Source of the DNA: Thermoplasmata archaeon
GTDB lineage: Archaea; Thermoplasmatota; Thermoplasmata; Thermoplasmatales; Thermoplasmataceae
Reading direction: 5' to 3'
DNA length: 5,553 bases
NCBI GenBank assembly: GCA_021797955.1
Contig: JAJZYV010000148.1
Span: 1-5,553 of the forward strand
Below the pieces are notes generated by a model. That model searched no databases. It was not told the origin of the DNA and was given only the letters and a program-made list of their open reading frames with translations. A program made the position numbers and the translations under genes. Positions 1-5,553 of the stretch are shown here, in pieces. Numbering within the stretch: the stretch's first letter is position 1; each line of letters starts with the position of its first letter.

Positions 1-762
1 TTTTCCCTGTAAATTTCCCATTGATAACGATTTAGAAACTTTGTCTTCAATTTTTTCCAAGACCATCCTGTTGCAGTCTAAGAACTCATCAACAGTTCCG
101 GTATCTTTCCACCAACCATCTATAAGAGCGTATCCTATATTCATTCCTTTGTTAATCATAATCTGGAACGCCTCAGTAATTTCAAGCTCGTTTCTCCATG
201 ATGGTTTTAATTCCTTTATAATAGAAAATATACTTTTTCTTAAGAAATAGGCTCCAGTAACTGCAAGATTTGACTTTGGATTTTTCGGTTTTTCCTCCAT
301 TTTAACAATTCTGCCATCAGATATTGTTGCAATTCCAAACTGAGATGGGTTATCAACGCGGGTTAGTGCCACAAGTGCATCTGATTTGGATTTAACAAAT
401 TCATTGTTCAGGGTCGAGAGTCCATTGTGGAAATAGTTGTCACCGAGAACAACCACAAAATCATCATCACCCACGAATCCCTTTGTCAGACCTATTGCCT
501 GGGCGATACCGAGTGGTTTTTCTTGAAACGTGTAGGAAATATTCACGTTCCACTTAGATCCATTGGAATAATATTCTTTTACCTCGTTTTGTCCGACATC
601 CCCAACTATTATGTTTATATCCCTTATTCCAAGTTCTATTAAGTTTAATAAGGCATATTCACTTACTGGCTTTCCTGCCACCGGTAGCAGCTGCTTTACA
701 TCTGTATAGGTTAATGGGCGCAGTCTGGTACCGGACCCACCGTGCAACATAACACCTTTCAT
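1..762 (-). CDS. rmlA: Long-form glucose-1-phosphate thymidylyltransferase (RmlA/StrD type), 3' end cut off by the window
   Basis: This is the N-terminal 254 residues of a sugar-nucleotide pyrophosphorylase. The frame is open to the window edge with no stop. The family makes dTDP-glucose (or a related NDP-sugar) from dTTP and glucose-1-phosphate in the cytoplasm, the first step to dTDP-rhamnose and other deoxysugars. Visible motifs are the nucleotide-binding loop GGSGTRLRP (residues 8-16), KQLLPV (23-28), the metal-binding LGDN (106-109, Asp108), EEKPK (156-160) and WKDTGT (218-223, second metal Asp220). The MKGVMLHGG opening resembles StrD-like long proteins more than classical short RmlA. 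Long forms are about 355 residues and carry a C-terminal left-handed beta-helix, so about 100 residues should lie off the left edge. The ATG at 760-762 starts exactly at the family N-terminus. No Shine-Dalgarno is seen, and a TATA-like box lies about 30 bp upstream, suggesting a leaderless mRNA. The nucleotide triphosphate used (dTTP or UTP) is not certain. Confidence 0.93.
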   Translation of the reverse strand, partial: MKGVMLHGGSGTRLRPLTYTDVKQLLPVAGKPVSEYALLNLIELGIRDINIIVGDVGQNEVKEYYSNGSKWNVNISYTFQEKPLGIAQAIGLTKGFVGDDDFVVVLGDNYFHNGLSTLNNEFVKSKSDALVALTRVDNPSQFGIATISDGRIVKMEEKPKNPKSNLAVTGAYFLRKSIFSIIKELKPSWRNELEITEAFQIMINKGMNIGYALIDGWWKDTGTVDEFLDCNRMVLEKIEDKVSKSLSMGNLQGK

Positions 763-788
763 ATTTATAATTGGAATGCTTAGAGAAG

Positions 789-796
789 ATATGTAA
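789..796 (-). promoter_or_regulatory. Possible TATA box for the nucleotidyltransferase
   Basis: On the minus strand the octamer TTACATAT lies 27-34 bp upstream of the ATG at 762. This is the distance expected between an archaeal TATA box and the start of a leaderless transcript. The match to the archaeal consensus is moderate and no convincing BRE is seen. The call rests on position plus the absence of a ribosome binding site. Confidence 0.35.
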
Positions 797-910
797 TTTT
801 CCGGTATGGAATAATCGATTTTGTAACGTTATAATGAAACATCAGTAATTATCATGTGTGGGCTCTTTTTTGCTGGTCTTCAAGAAAGGAAACCGTCATT
901 GGATATATCA

Positions 911-921
911 CTATTTATAGG
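911..921 (-). promoter_or_regulatory. TATA-like element CCTATAAATAG in the spacer
   Basis: The minus strand reads CCTATAAATAG, a good archaeal TATA-box match by eye. Used on the minus strand, it would start a transcript near 885-890 with a leader of about 125 nt before the nucleotidyltransferase. The core is nearly palindromic, so the direction is ambiguous, and another TTTATAT lies on the plus strand at 944-950. The rest of the 763-988 spacer shows no open reading frame or RNA gene that I recognise. Confidence 0.25.
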
Positions 922-988
922 CAAATGGCGCCACAGGAATAGATTTATATCTTGATATTCAAGTATTCTATTAAATCAAAAGATATAT

Positions 989-2065
989 TTATTGATTTTT
1001 TAATGCATTAATCATGCTATACACTCTCTGTTCAAACATAATAGGGGAGAAATATTGAAACCGTTCCAATGAATCGGCACTTTTCTGAAAATAGTTAGCT
1101 TGGTTCGAAAGATACAAAATGCTTTCTTTCCAACACTGTATATCTTGTGATGAGCACAGAATTATCTTTTCCCCTCCATTTTCTTTCATTGGTTCAATAT
1201 CTGTAGCGACGATCGGAATTCCAAAAGACATTGCTTCAATAACTGGCCTTCCAAATCCCTCATATAAAGTTGGATATACTAATATATCTGTCTGATCATA
1301 AATTTCTGTTATGTCATTTACATTTGTGACATACGATACATTGCTGAAATTATTATTAATATAAGCCAGTCTTTCTCCCCTTATATTGCTGACTAAGAGG
1401 AACCGAATTTTCTCTAATTTAGAAAACTCTTGACATATAGCCAAAAAGAAATCCAAATTCTTGTAAGGTCTATCTGTGGCTATATAAGTCACTGTTATTT
1501 TACCAGTTTTAATTCTTTTCAACGAATTCTCTATATGCTTACTAGGGTTTTCGCATTTAGTGACCGGATCTGGAATTAAAAATTTGTTTTCTGGTGATAT
1601 ACCAAAACTAAAAGCTTCCCTTTCAACGAACTTAGTGGTAAATATCGCTGAATTAATCTTCCTCAACTTCTTCTTTATGTATAGGTACATTAATCTGGTC
1701 AGAAAGTTATCCCCGTACTTCGACAAGGGCCTAAAATCATGAATCTTAACTATTACTCGGGAGGGGTCGTTGATAAGTGGTAGTAGAGTTGGATCAGATA
1801 AAATAACAATATCCTCTCTTATTTCCTTGGCCTTGATCTTTAAAAAAATTAGTCTATTTAATCCGTTAGATAATTCATAATTAAAAAAATTGACCCCAAC
1901 TAAACGCTCACCCTCTGATACTGGACTAACAACATTTGCTGAATCCACAATTTGATACCACTTAACGTTATACGAGGCTTTCTTGAGGACATCAAAATAA
2001 GGCAATAAGCCATACGTAATACCATCCTGAAGCCTAGCTCCATTAACTATAGCTATTGATTTCAT
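989..2065 (-). CDS. GT4-family glycosyltransferase (GT-B fold)
   Basis: The gene encodes 358 residues, a normal length for a soluble retaining GT-B transferase that moves a sugar from a nucleotide donor to a glycan or lipid-linked acceptor on the cytoplasmic side. The N-terminal half (about 1-185) is the variable acceptor domain. The C-terminal Rossmann domain begins near 190 and contains TYIATDRPYKNL (193-204), with the donor-phosphate Lys at 203. It also contains the intact EX7E motif EGFGRPVIE (Glu269 and Glu277), followed by AMSFGIPIVATD. No signal peptide or clear membrane helix is seen. I chose the ATG at 2063-2065 because MKSIAIVNG begins at the first beta strand; an in-frame TTG at 2083 would add six residues. 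The start lies 23 nt inside the upstream transferase gene, with only a weak GGT near it, so translational coupling is likely. Donor and acceptor sugars are unknown. Confidence 0.9.
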   Translation of the reverse strand: MKSIAIVNGARLQDGITYGLLPYFDVLKKASYNVKWYQIVDSANVVSPVSEGERLVGVNFFNYELSNGLNRLIFLKIKAKEIREDIVILSDPTLLPLINDPSRVIVKIHDFRPLSKYGDNFLTRLMYLYIKKKLRKINSAIFTTKFVEREAFSFGISPENKFLIPDPVTKCENPSKHIENSLKRIKTGKITVTYIATDRPYKNLDFFLAICQEFSKLEKIRFLLVSNIRGERLAYINNNFSNVSYVTNVNDITEIYDQTDILVYPTLYEGFGRPVIEAMSFGIPIVATDIEPMKENGGEKIILCSSQDIQCWKESILYLSNQANYFQKSADSLERFQYFSPIMFEQRVYSMINALKNQ

Positions 2066-3203
2066 TATGACCGTTATATTCAAGTATGGACAACAAATCA
2101 GAGATGGTCTGTTCTATACTAAATTCCTTCCCTCTTGCAACACAAAAATTTGGATCTAAATTCGTGCTTCCTTGTTCCCAGATCATCTTGGCCTTCTTTA
2201 AAAATTCATCTTGATTATTAACGAGCCAACCAGTAACGCCATTAATTATTGTTTCCGATGGACCTTCCCTTGCGTAGGAAAGTACTGGGGTGCCACATCG
2301 CATAGACTCAATTGGGACCCATCCATAAGGTTCATTAGTGAAAGGAAAAGCAACGAAAAGTGCATTACTATATAAGGTTATAAGTTCTGTTTCAGAAACT
2401 CTTCCCAAGAATTTTATCTTACCTTCTAATTTGGGCAGGTTGAAACCAGGCGGAACTTTTGCTCCAAATGCAATAATTTTAATCTTTAGCTCGGACATTT
2501 TAATTAGAGTATCCACATCTGTCTCTTTTCCAATGTAGGTAAGAACATATTTTTCCTTATCTTTTTTCTTTTTTGGTTCGAAAAAAGTGAATTCTTTATT
2601 AGTATGTATAACGTAATCAATTGAAAAAGGATAACCAGCATACCTTGAAGCGATAAAGTTAGAGTTCGCGGCAACTTGTTTTGATAGCTTGGTCATACTT
2701 AAAGTTAGTAATCGGCTCCCATTGGCAAGTGGTCTTCTAAATAACTTGAAAAAGATTTTTGCTAGTATGTTGCTTTGAGACATGCTTTCTACCACTTCGA
2801 CAAATGGAGGCCCCTGGATCCACATCAAATCCGATTTACACATTATCGTTGATGATAAGTTAATCGATAAATCAAATGAGTGGTCAAAAACTACATTAGC
2901 ATTTTTTCCTAATTTTAGATTAAGAACGTCAAGAAACCAATTTACACCCCAAAGCAATGATTCATTCAATTTATCATAGAGGTATTTTTTTATTAAAAAA
3001 GAAAACCAGCTTTGCGTTGGTGGTATTATGTGGATTCCAATTGATGTTAATATTAGTTCTTTATTTTTAGCAATATAGTTAGAATAGACAAAGATTTCCT
3101 TATTTTTGCTTAATTTTTTTGAAAAAGACACTAATAAATCAAACTGAACGGAGAAGTCCTGAGGGATTGGATCTAATACTACAAGGAGCTTCTGTTTTTC
3201 CAC
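2043..3203 (-). CDS. GT4-family glycosyltransferase (GT-B fold), GTG start preferred
   Basis: From the GTG at 3203 the product is 386 residues. The N-terminal domain opens with KQKLLVVLDPIPQDF, a typical first beta strand. The C-terminal nucleotide-sugar domain starts near 218 with YVLTYIGKETD (Lys226, the usual donor-phosphate position) and has an intact EX7E motif EPYGWVPIE (Glu291 and Glu299), then SMRCGTPVLSYAREGPSE and NGVTGWLV. This C-terminal pattern is classic for GT4 retaining transferases. A lysine-rich linker (211-218) separates the domains. The frame can extend to a TTG at 3269 (408 residues), but those 22 residues look unlike a transferase N-terminus. They also contain a TATA-like box placed about 25 bp before the GTG, so a leaderless GTG start fits better. 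The 3' end overlaps the next transferase by 23 nt, suggesting one operon. No membrane segment is evident, and the substrate is unknown. Confidence 0.88.
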   Translation of the reverse strand: MEKQKLLVVLDPIPQDFSVQFDLLVSFSKKLSKNKEIFVYSNYIAKNKELILTSIGIHIIPPTQSWFSFLIKKYLYDKLNESLLWGVNWFLDVLNLKLGKNANVVFDHSFDLSINLSSTIMCKSDLMWIQGPPFVEVVESMSQSNILAKIFFKLFRRPLANGSRLLTLSMTKLSKQVAANSNFIASRYAGYPFSIDYVIHTNKEFTFFEPKKKKDKEKYVLTYIGKETDVDTLIKMSELKIKIIAFGAKVPPGFNLPKLEGKIKFLGRVSETELITLYSNALFVAFPFTNEPYGWVPIESMRCGTPVLSYAREGPSETIINGVTGWLVNNQDEFLKKAKMIWEQGSTNLDPNFCVARGKEFSIEQTISDLLSILEYNGHNEINSYS

Positions 3204-3220
3204 AGAACACGAATTAATAC

Positions 3221-3231
3221 TATATATTAAA
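3221..3231 (-). promoter_or_regulatory. TATA-like box for the two-transferase operon
   Basis: On the minus strand TTTAATATATA lies 18-28 bp upstream of the GTG at 3203, inside a longer run of A and T. Position and composition fit an archaeal TATA box driving a leaderless mRNA that begins at or very near the GTG. It supports the shorter start and makes the TTG at 3269 less likely. The whole region is AT-rich, so chance is possible. Confidence 0.4.
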
Positions 3232-3304
3232 TTATATCTGCCTTTACAACGATTCCTTAAAATGTCCAAAGCAGTTAGTTAAACTAGTGCCCCATTGTTG
3301 AGGG

Positions 3305-3382
3305 ATGAACAAAAAACGATTAAGAGAAATAATTGACCTCAGACCTCTGATCACCAGGGTTGAACATGTCCTAAATCTTTAA
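3305..3382 (+). pseudogene. 25-codon fragment, possibly a transposase C-terminus remnant
   Basis: A short plus-strand frame runs from the ATG at 3305 to the TAA at 3380-3382. It encodes a basic, leucine-rich peptide that opens with MNKKRLREIIDLRPLI. The immediately preceding bases, in another frame, read IVEG. The order VEG then a basic helix resembles the end of DDE transposases, where a VE(G/R)-N pattern contains the last catalytic Glu. This is family resemblance by eye over very few residues. It could equally be non-coding. Confidence 0.15.
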
Positions 3383-3735
3383 TAAACTCTCTATTAAGTG
3401 CAGGAATATTATCTATTAAATCCGTATATCATAACGTCAAGAGATACCAAATGGTGAAATTATCCTAAATAAGAAAGTACATCTCTTACATGATATAGCC
3501 AGCTAATCTAAACAGAGAAATCATTTGCCATTGCTTTTGTAAGAGCTGTAAATTCTTAAAGAAATTTGGGAATTATATCTATCATTTGGAAAGTTTTTCT
3601 CGTTATGGGTGAAGACACTATCCTCAACTAGGGAATTATATGAAAAATAAAGAAATCATTTAAAGATATCAGGATATCTCATAAGCACTTGCTTTCCAGA
3701 ATAGCATCTGGATCCATTTGAAGGGAGGCAATTAG

Positions 3736-3751
3736 ACTGAAAAAATAAAAG
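3736..3751 (-). terminator. Possible T-rich archaeal terminator after the third transferase
   Basis: On the minus strand, about 90 nt past the stop of the transferase ending at 3840, the sequence reads CCTTTTATTTTTTCAG. Archaeal RNA polymerase often stops at T-rich tracts without a hairpin. The distance is plausible and no gene follows directly. The call is weak because such tracts are common in this AT-rich DNA. Confidence 0.3.
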
Positions 3752-3839
3752 GCGCAAGTTTTATTGCAAATCCCAGTAATCATTTATAACCTGAATTTAA
3801 TGGTAAATATAACTATGGCACGCATTGAACATGTAGATT

Positions 3840-4982
3840 TTAACAATTAGTGGCTTCTAGCAAAAGTTGCTCAACTTTTTCCAACATCTCTCGTAAATTA
3901 TACTTCTGGGCAGATTTTTTTGAATTTTCTGACATGACTGCATAATTTTCTTTATCTTGCCATTTCACGAATATGTCTAATATTCTATCTGCCATTTCAG
4001 CCAAATTCTCGACCACGTATCCATTATATCCACCTATGATGCGCTCTCTAGTTCCTGTGACGTCAAATTCAATTACTGGGGTTCCAGATGCAAGAGATTC
4101 TATGGCGGTATAGGTTGTACCTGCATATCTTACCGGGGATATTAAGACATGTGAGCTACACAGGTACTCCAAATATAAGTTCTTATTATCATTCTTGCTA
4201 ATATAGCCTTTAAACTCAATATTAGGATTTTGTTTTGAGAGTTCTCTAATCGCTTTCTCTAACCTGCCTGAGCCTATAATTATCAGATTGAACTCCAATA
4301 TCTTATTTCTGATCATTTCATATATGTTAGGTAATAAATCTGCACCTTTTTGGTAGTCTAATCTAGCCATATATAGGATCGTGAATAGGGGTTTTTTTTG
4401 GCAATGGCCATATTCATTTAGGTTTATACCAAATTCTATTTCCTTTATTTTAGATCGGTTATTCCATCTATTACATAGATAATCATAGTCCTTTTTGGAA
4501 ACAACTTGGTACTTTTTAAAAAAACGACCAATTTTTATTAAACTTGGACCAAATATTATTGTTCCGAGCCGTGCTCGTATGGATTCGTTTTCTTTGAGTT
4601 TATTTTTTTTGAACCGATATTCAGAATCTGTTAAAAACCATGAAAATCCAACAACCGGAGAACCTGTAAGAAATTGAAGAAGAAACGAATAGATTTCGTT
4701 CCAAAATCCGGAAAGATAGTAAACGACATCAACTTTCAAGAATAGGTTTCTTAGTTTTATAAAATCTAAAACGCTTGGCAAATCAAGACCAAGCCTATTT
4801 CCCAATGATATAATATTTGCATGTTTAAGTTTAGACTTTAGATCAACAAACTCCTTTCCAGATTCAGATTCAACAATTGTAAATTCATGTTTCTTGTATA
4901 GATTATTAACTAAATCCGCAATATAATATTCCATACCTCCCCCAAGATTAAGTTTAACTCCAGTGATAATTAAGATTTTCAC
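3840..4982 (-). CDS. GT4-like glycosyltransferase with altered EX7E motif
   Basis: The gene encodes a 380-residue GT-B protein. The N-terminus MKILIITGVKLNLGGGMEYY has the first beta strand and the glycine-rich loop (14-16) usual for GT4. The C-terminal donor domain starts near 198, with LYMARLDYQKGADLL (203-217; Arg207 and Lys212 contact donor phosphates in relatives), then IIIGSGRLEKAIREL (234-248). In the motif region it reads RYAGTTYTAIESLASGTPVIEFD. Glu295 matches the second Glu of EX7E, but the first position is Ala287. The start is GTG at 4980-4982. It is the only good choice, because an in-frame stop lies two codons upstream. No Shine-Dalgarno or TATA box is obvious, and 24 nt separate it from the stop of the upstream frame, so it may be read through from there. 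Two runs of eight A on the coding strand occur (4392-4399 and 4603-4610). It may act in the same glycan pathway as the other two transferases; the substrate is unknown. Confidence 0.88.
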   Translation of the reverse strand: MKILIITGVKLNLGGGMEYYIADLVNNLYKKHEFTIVESESGKEFVDLKSKLKHANIISLGNRLGLDLPSVLDFIKLRNLFLKVDVVYYLSGFWNEIYSFLLQFLTGSPVVGFSWFLTDSEYRFKKNKLKENESIRARLGTIIFGPSLIKIGRFFKKYQVVSKKDYDYLCNRWNNRSKIKEIEFGINLNEYGHCQKKPLFTILYMARLDYQKGADLLPNIYEMIRNKILEFNLIIIGSGRLEKAIRELSKQNPNIEFKGYISKNDNKNLYLEYLCSSHVLISPVRYAGTTYTAIESLASGTPVIEFDVTGTRERIIGGYNGYVVENLAEMADRILDIFVKWQDKENYAVMSENSKKSAQKYNLREMLEKVEQLLLEATNC

Positions 4983-5006
4983 GGATTAGTGATTTTTGTT
5001 TCCCTA

Positions 5007-5249
5007 TCAATTTTTCCTAAAATTACCAGAGTTGAAATAATCTAGTTTTACAATGCCTCTTTTCTTAATTTTCATTGTTTCTAATTTCTTTTTTTGTAAA
5101 ATAATTGAAGGGAGCCTATTCAAGTTATATCCATTCTTAGAAGAATAGAAATTATTTACTAAATCTGCTGCAAAATTCAAAAATCTAGCAAAATTTAAAC
5201 CATGGGGAAACAAAACATGCAGAACCAAGTGAATGTATTGGGAAAACAA
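5007..5249 (-). pseudogene. Unrecognised reading frame, probably the 3' remnant of a truncated gene
   Basis: The frame is open for about 83 codons, closed upstream by a TGA at 5256-5258, and ends with TGA at 5007-5009, 24 nt before the third transferase. The only start near the top is a TTG at 5249. The last 60 residues (from about HGLNFARFLNF) look protein-like and lysine-rich, while the first 15 are hydrophobic and less convincing. I do not recognise a family. The segment ADLVNNFY matches ADLVNNLY in helix 1 of the neighbouring transferase (its residues 22-29), also at DNA level, so it may be a remnant of a related transferase or a partial duplication. Without a proper N-terminus it is probably not a functional gene, though a small hypothetical protein co-transcribed with the transferase cannot be excluded. 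Confidence 0.35.
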
Positions 5250-5553
5250 ATAAGGTCATGGTGAACGACAATATAGAAGAAAAGAGATAATTCGTTGAAT
5301 GGTCCCTCAACAACGTTATGGATTGGGAGGCAAACGATCAGGTATTTGCTGTAAGTACGGGCGTCCGCTAACTGGAATGCGTATGGGAGAGGGTACGGGA
5401 GGAGAACGCCGGAGACAAGTGAAGGAGTTCTTGTATTATCGAAACCATCGATATGCGGTTCAAGATCAGAATAAGAGTTTTCGCAGGAAGCTAAAAATGT
5501 TCTGTAAACTATAAGCAAGAGAACATTCCTTTGCATTCTTCAGGAATCTGTTA
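5250..5553. other. No recognisable gene; contains a GC-rich, purine-skewed block
   Basis: Frames of 71 codons on the plus strand (5299-5514) and 113 codons on the minus strand (5195-5536) overlap here. Neither resembles a family I know, and long open frames arise more easily where GC is high. By hand count, 5311-5460 is 75 of 150 G+C (50%), against roughly a third in the transferase genes. The plus strand is purine-rich around 5385-5428. One small inverted repeat, ATCGA/TCGAT (5438-5442 and 5448-5452), is present. Near 5302-5312 the plus strand reads TCCCTCAACAA, the reverse complement of 3295-3305. Possible readings are a decayed mobile element, a degraded gene or the edge of foreign DNA. 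Confidence 0.4.

Larger units (their letters stand above)
3204..3839. other. Gene-free spacer with decayed coding-like fragments
   Basis: About 630 bp lie between two transferase genes with no intact reading frame of meaningful length on either strand. Several stretches read like protein broken by stops. On the plus strand at about 3517-3663, one frame carries a cysteine cluster (CHCFCKSC) followed by KFLKKFGNYIYHL. On the minus strand another frame over roughly 3450-3715 contains plausible segments separated by stops. Small repeats are present: the direct repeat GGGAATTATAT at 3568-3578 and 3631-3641; AGAAATCATTT at 3516-3526 and 3651-3661; the inverted repeat AGATAT/ATATCT at 3664-3669 and 3674-3679; and CCAGA/TCTGG at 3696-3700 and 3707-3711. 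All are short enough to be chance in AT-rich DNA. A decayed gene or insertion element is the simplest reading, but I cannot name it. Confidence 0.4.

Noticed and set aside
41..642. Plus-strand open frames at 41-250 and 427-642
   Set aside because: They lie antisense to the well-conserved nucleotidyltransferase and have no family-like content.
854..872. GGGCTCTTTTTTGC in the 763-988 spacer as a terminator on the plus strand
   Set aside because: No plus-strand gene lies upstream of it in the window and there is no stem of useful length.
1560..2979. Plus-strand open frames at 1560-1742, 2338-2538 and 2782-2979
   Set aside because: They are shadows on the opposite strand of the two glycosyltransferase genes, whose motifs are clear.
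3516..3661. 11-bp direct repeats as a CRISPR array or iterons
   Set aside because: Each repeat occurs only twice, the spacings differ (63 and 135 bp) and the sequence is AT-rich, so chance is the better explanation.
4495..4677. Plus-strand open frame antisense to the third transferase
   Set aside because: It overlaps a gene with clear GT-B motifs and has no recognisable domain.
5195..5536. Minus-strand frame of 113 codons as a real gene
   Set aside because: It sits in the GC-rich block where stops are rarer, lacks family motifs, overlaps the neighbouring frame and ends without a natural partner. It is described as part of the unexplained region instead.

Overview
The window looks like part of a surface-glycan or glycoprotein biosynthesis island. 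It is AT-rich, and all recognisable genes lie on the minus strand. I think the source is an archaeon, possibly of the Thermoplasmata type, but this is inference. The recognisable start codons have no clear Shine-Dalgarno sequence. Two starts sit about 25-30 bp downstream of AT-rich TATA-like boxes, as expected for leaderless archaeal transcripts. GTG and TTG starts are available, and the nucleotidyltransferase is of the long RmlA/StrD type common in archaea and actinobacteria. No ribosomal or tRNA marker confirms the taxonomy.

Layout, left to right. Positions 1-762 hold the N-terminal 254 codons of a long-form glucose-1-phosphate thymidylyltransferase, whose 3' end is cut off by the window edge. 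Positions 763-988 are a promoter-bearing spacer. Positions 989-2065 and 2043-3203 are two overlapping GT4-family (GT-B fold) glycosyltransferase genes, probably translationally coupled. Positions 3204-3839 carry no intact gene, only scattered broken coding-like fragments. Positions 3840-4982 hold a third GT4-like glycosyltransferase in which the first glutamate of the EX7E motif appears to be alanine. Positions 5007-5249 are an unrecognised, probably truncated reading frame. Positions 5250-5553 have no recognisable gene and include a block of about 50% GC that is unlike everything else in the window.

How the genes may fit together: the nucleotidyltransferase would activate a hexose-1-phosphate (usually glucose-1-P + dTTP to dTDP-glucose) as precursor for a deoxysugar. 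The three cytoplasmic GT-B transferases would add sugars, one after another, to a lipid-linked or surface oligosaccharide. Donor and acceptor sugars cannot be read from the sequence. No polymerase, flippase or oligosaccharyltransferase is present, so the window is only a slice of the pathway.

I found no CRISPR array, no intact insertion sequence and no RNA gene. I do not see a convincing new biological system. The most unusual items are the altered EX7E motif, the GC-rich island at the right end, the possible duplicated transferase fragment beside the third transferase, and the decayed intergenic regions.
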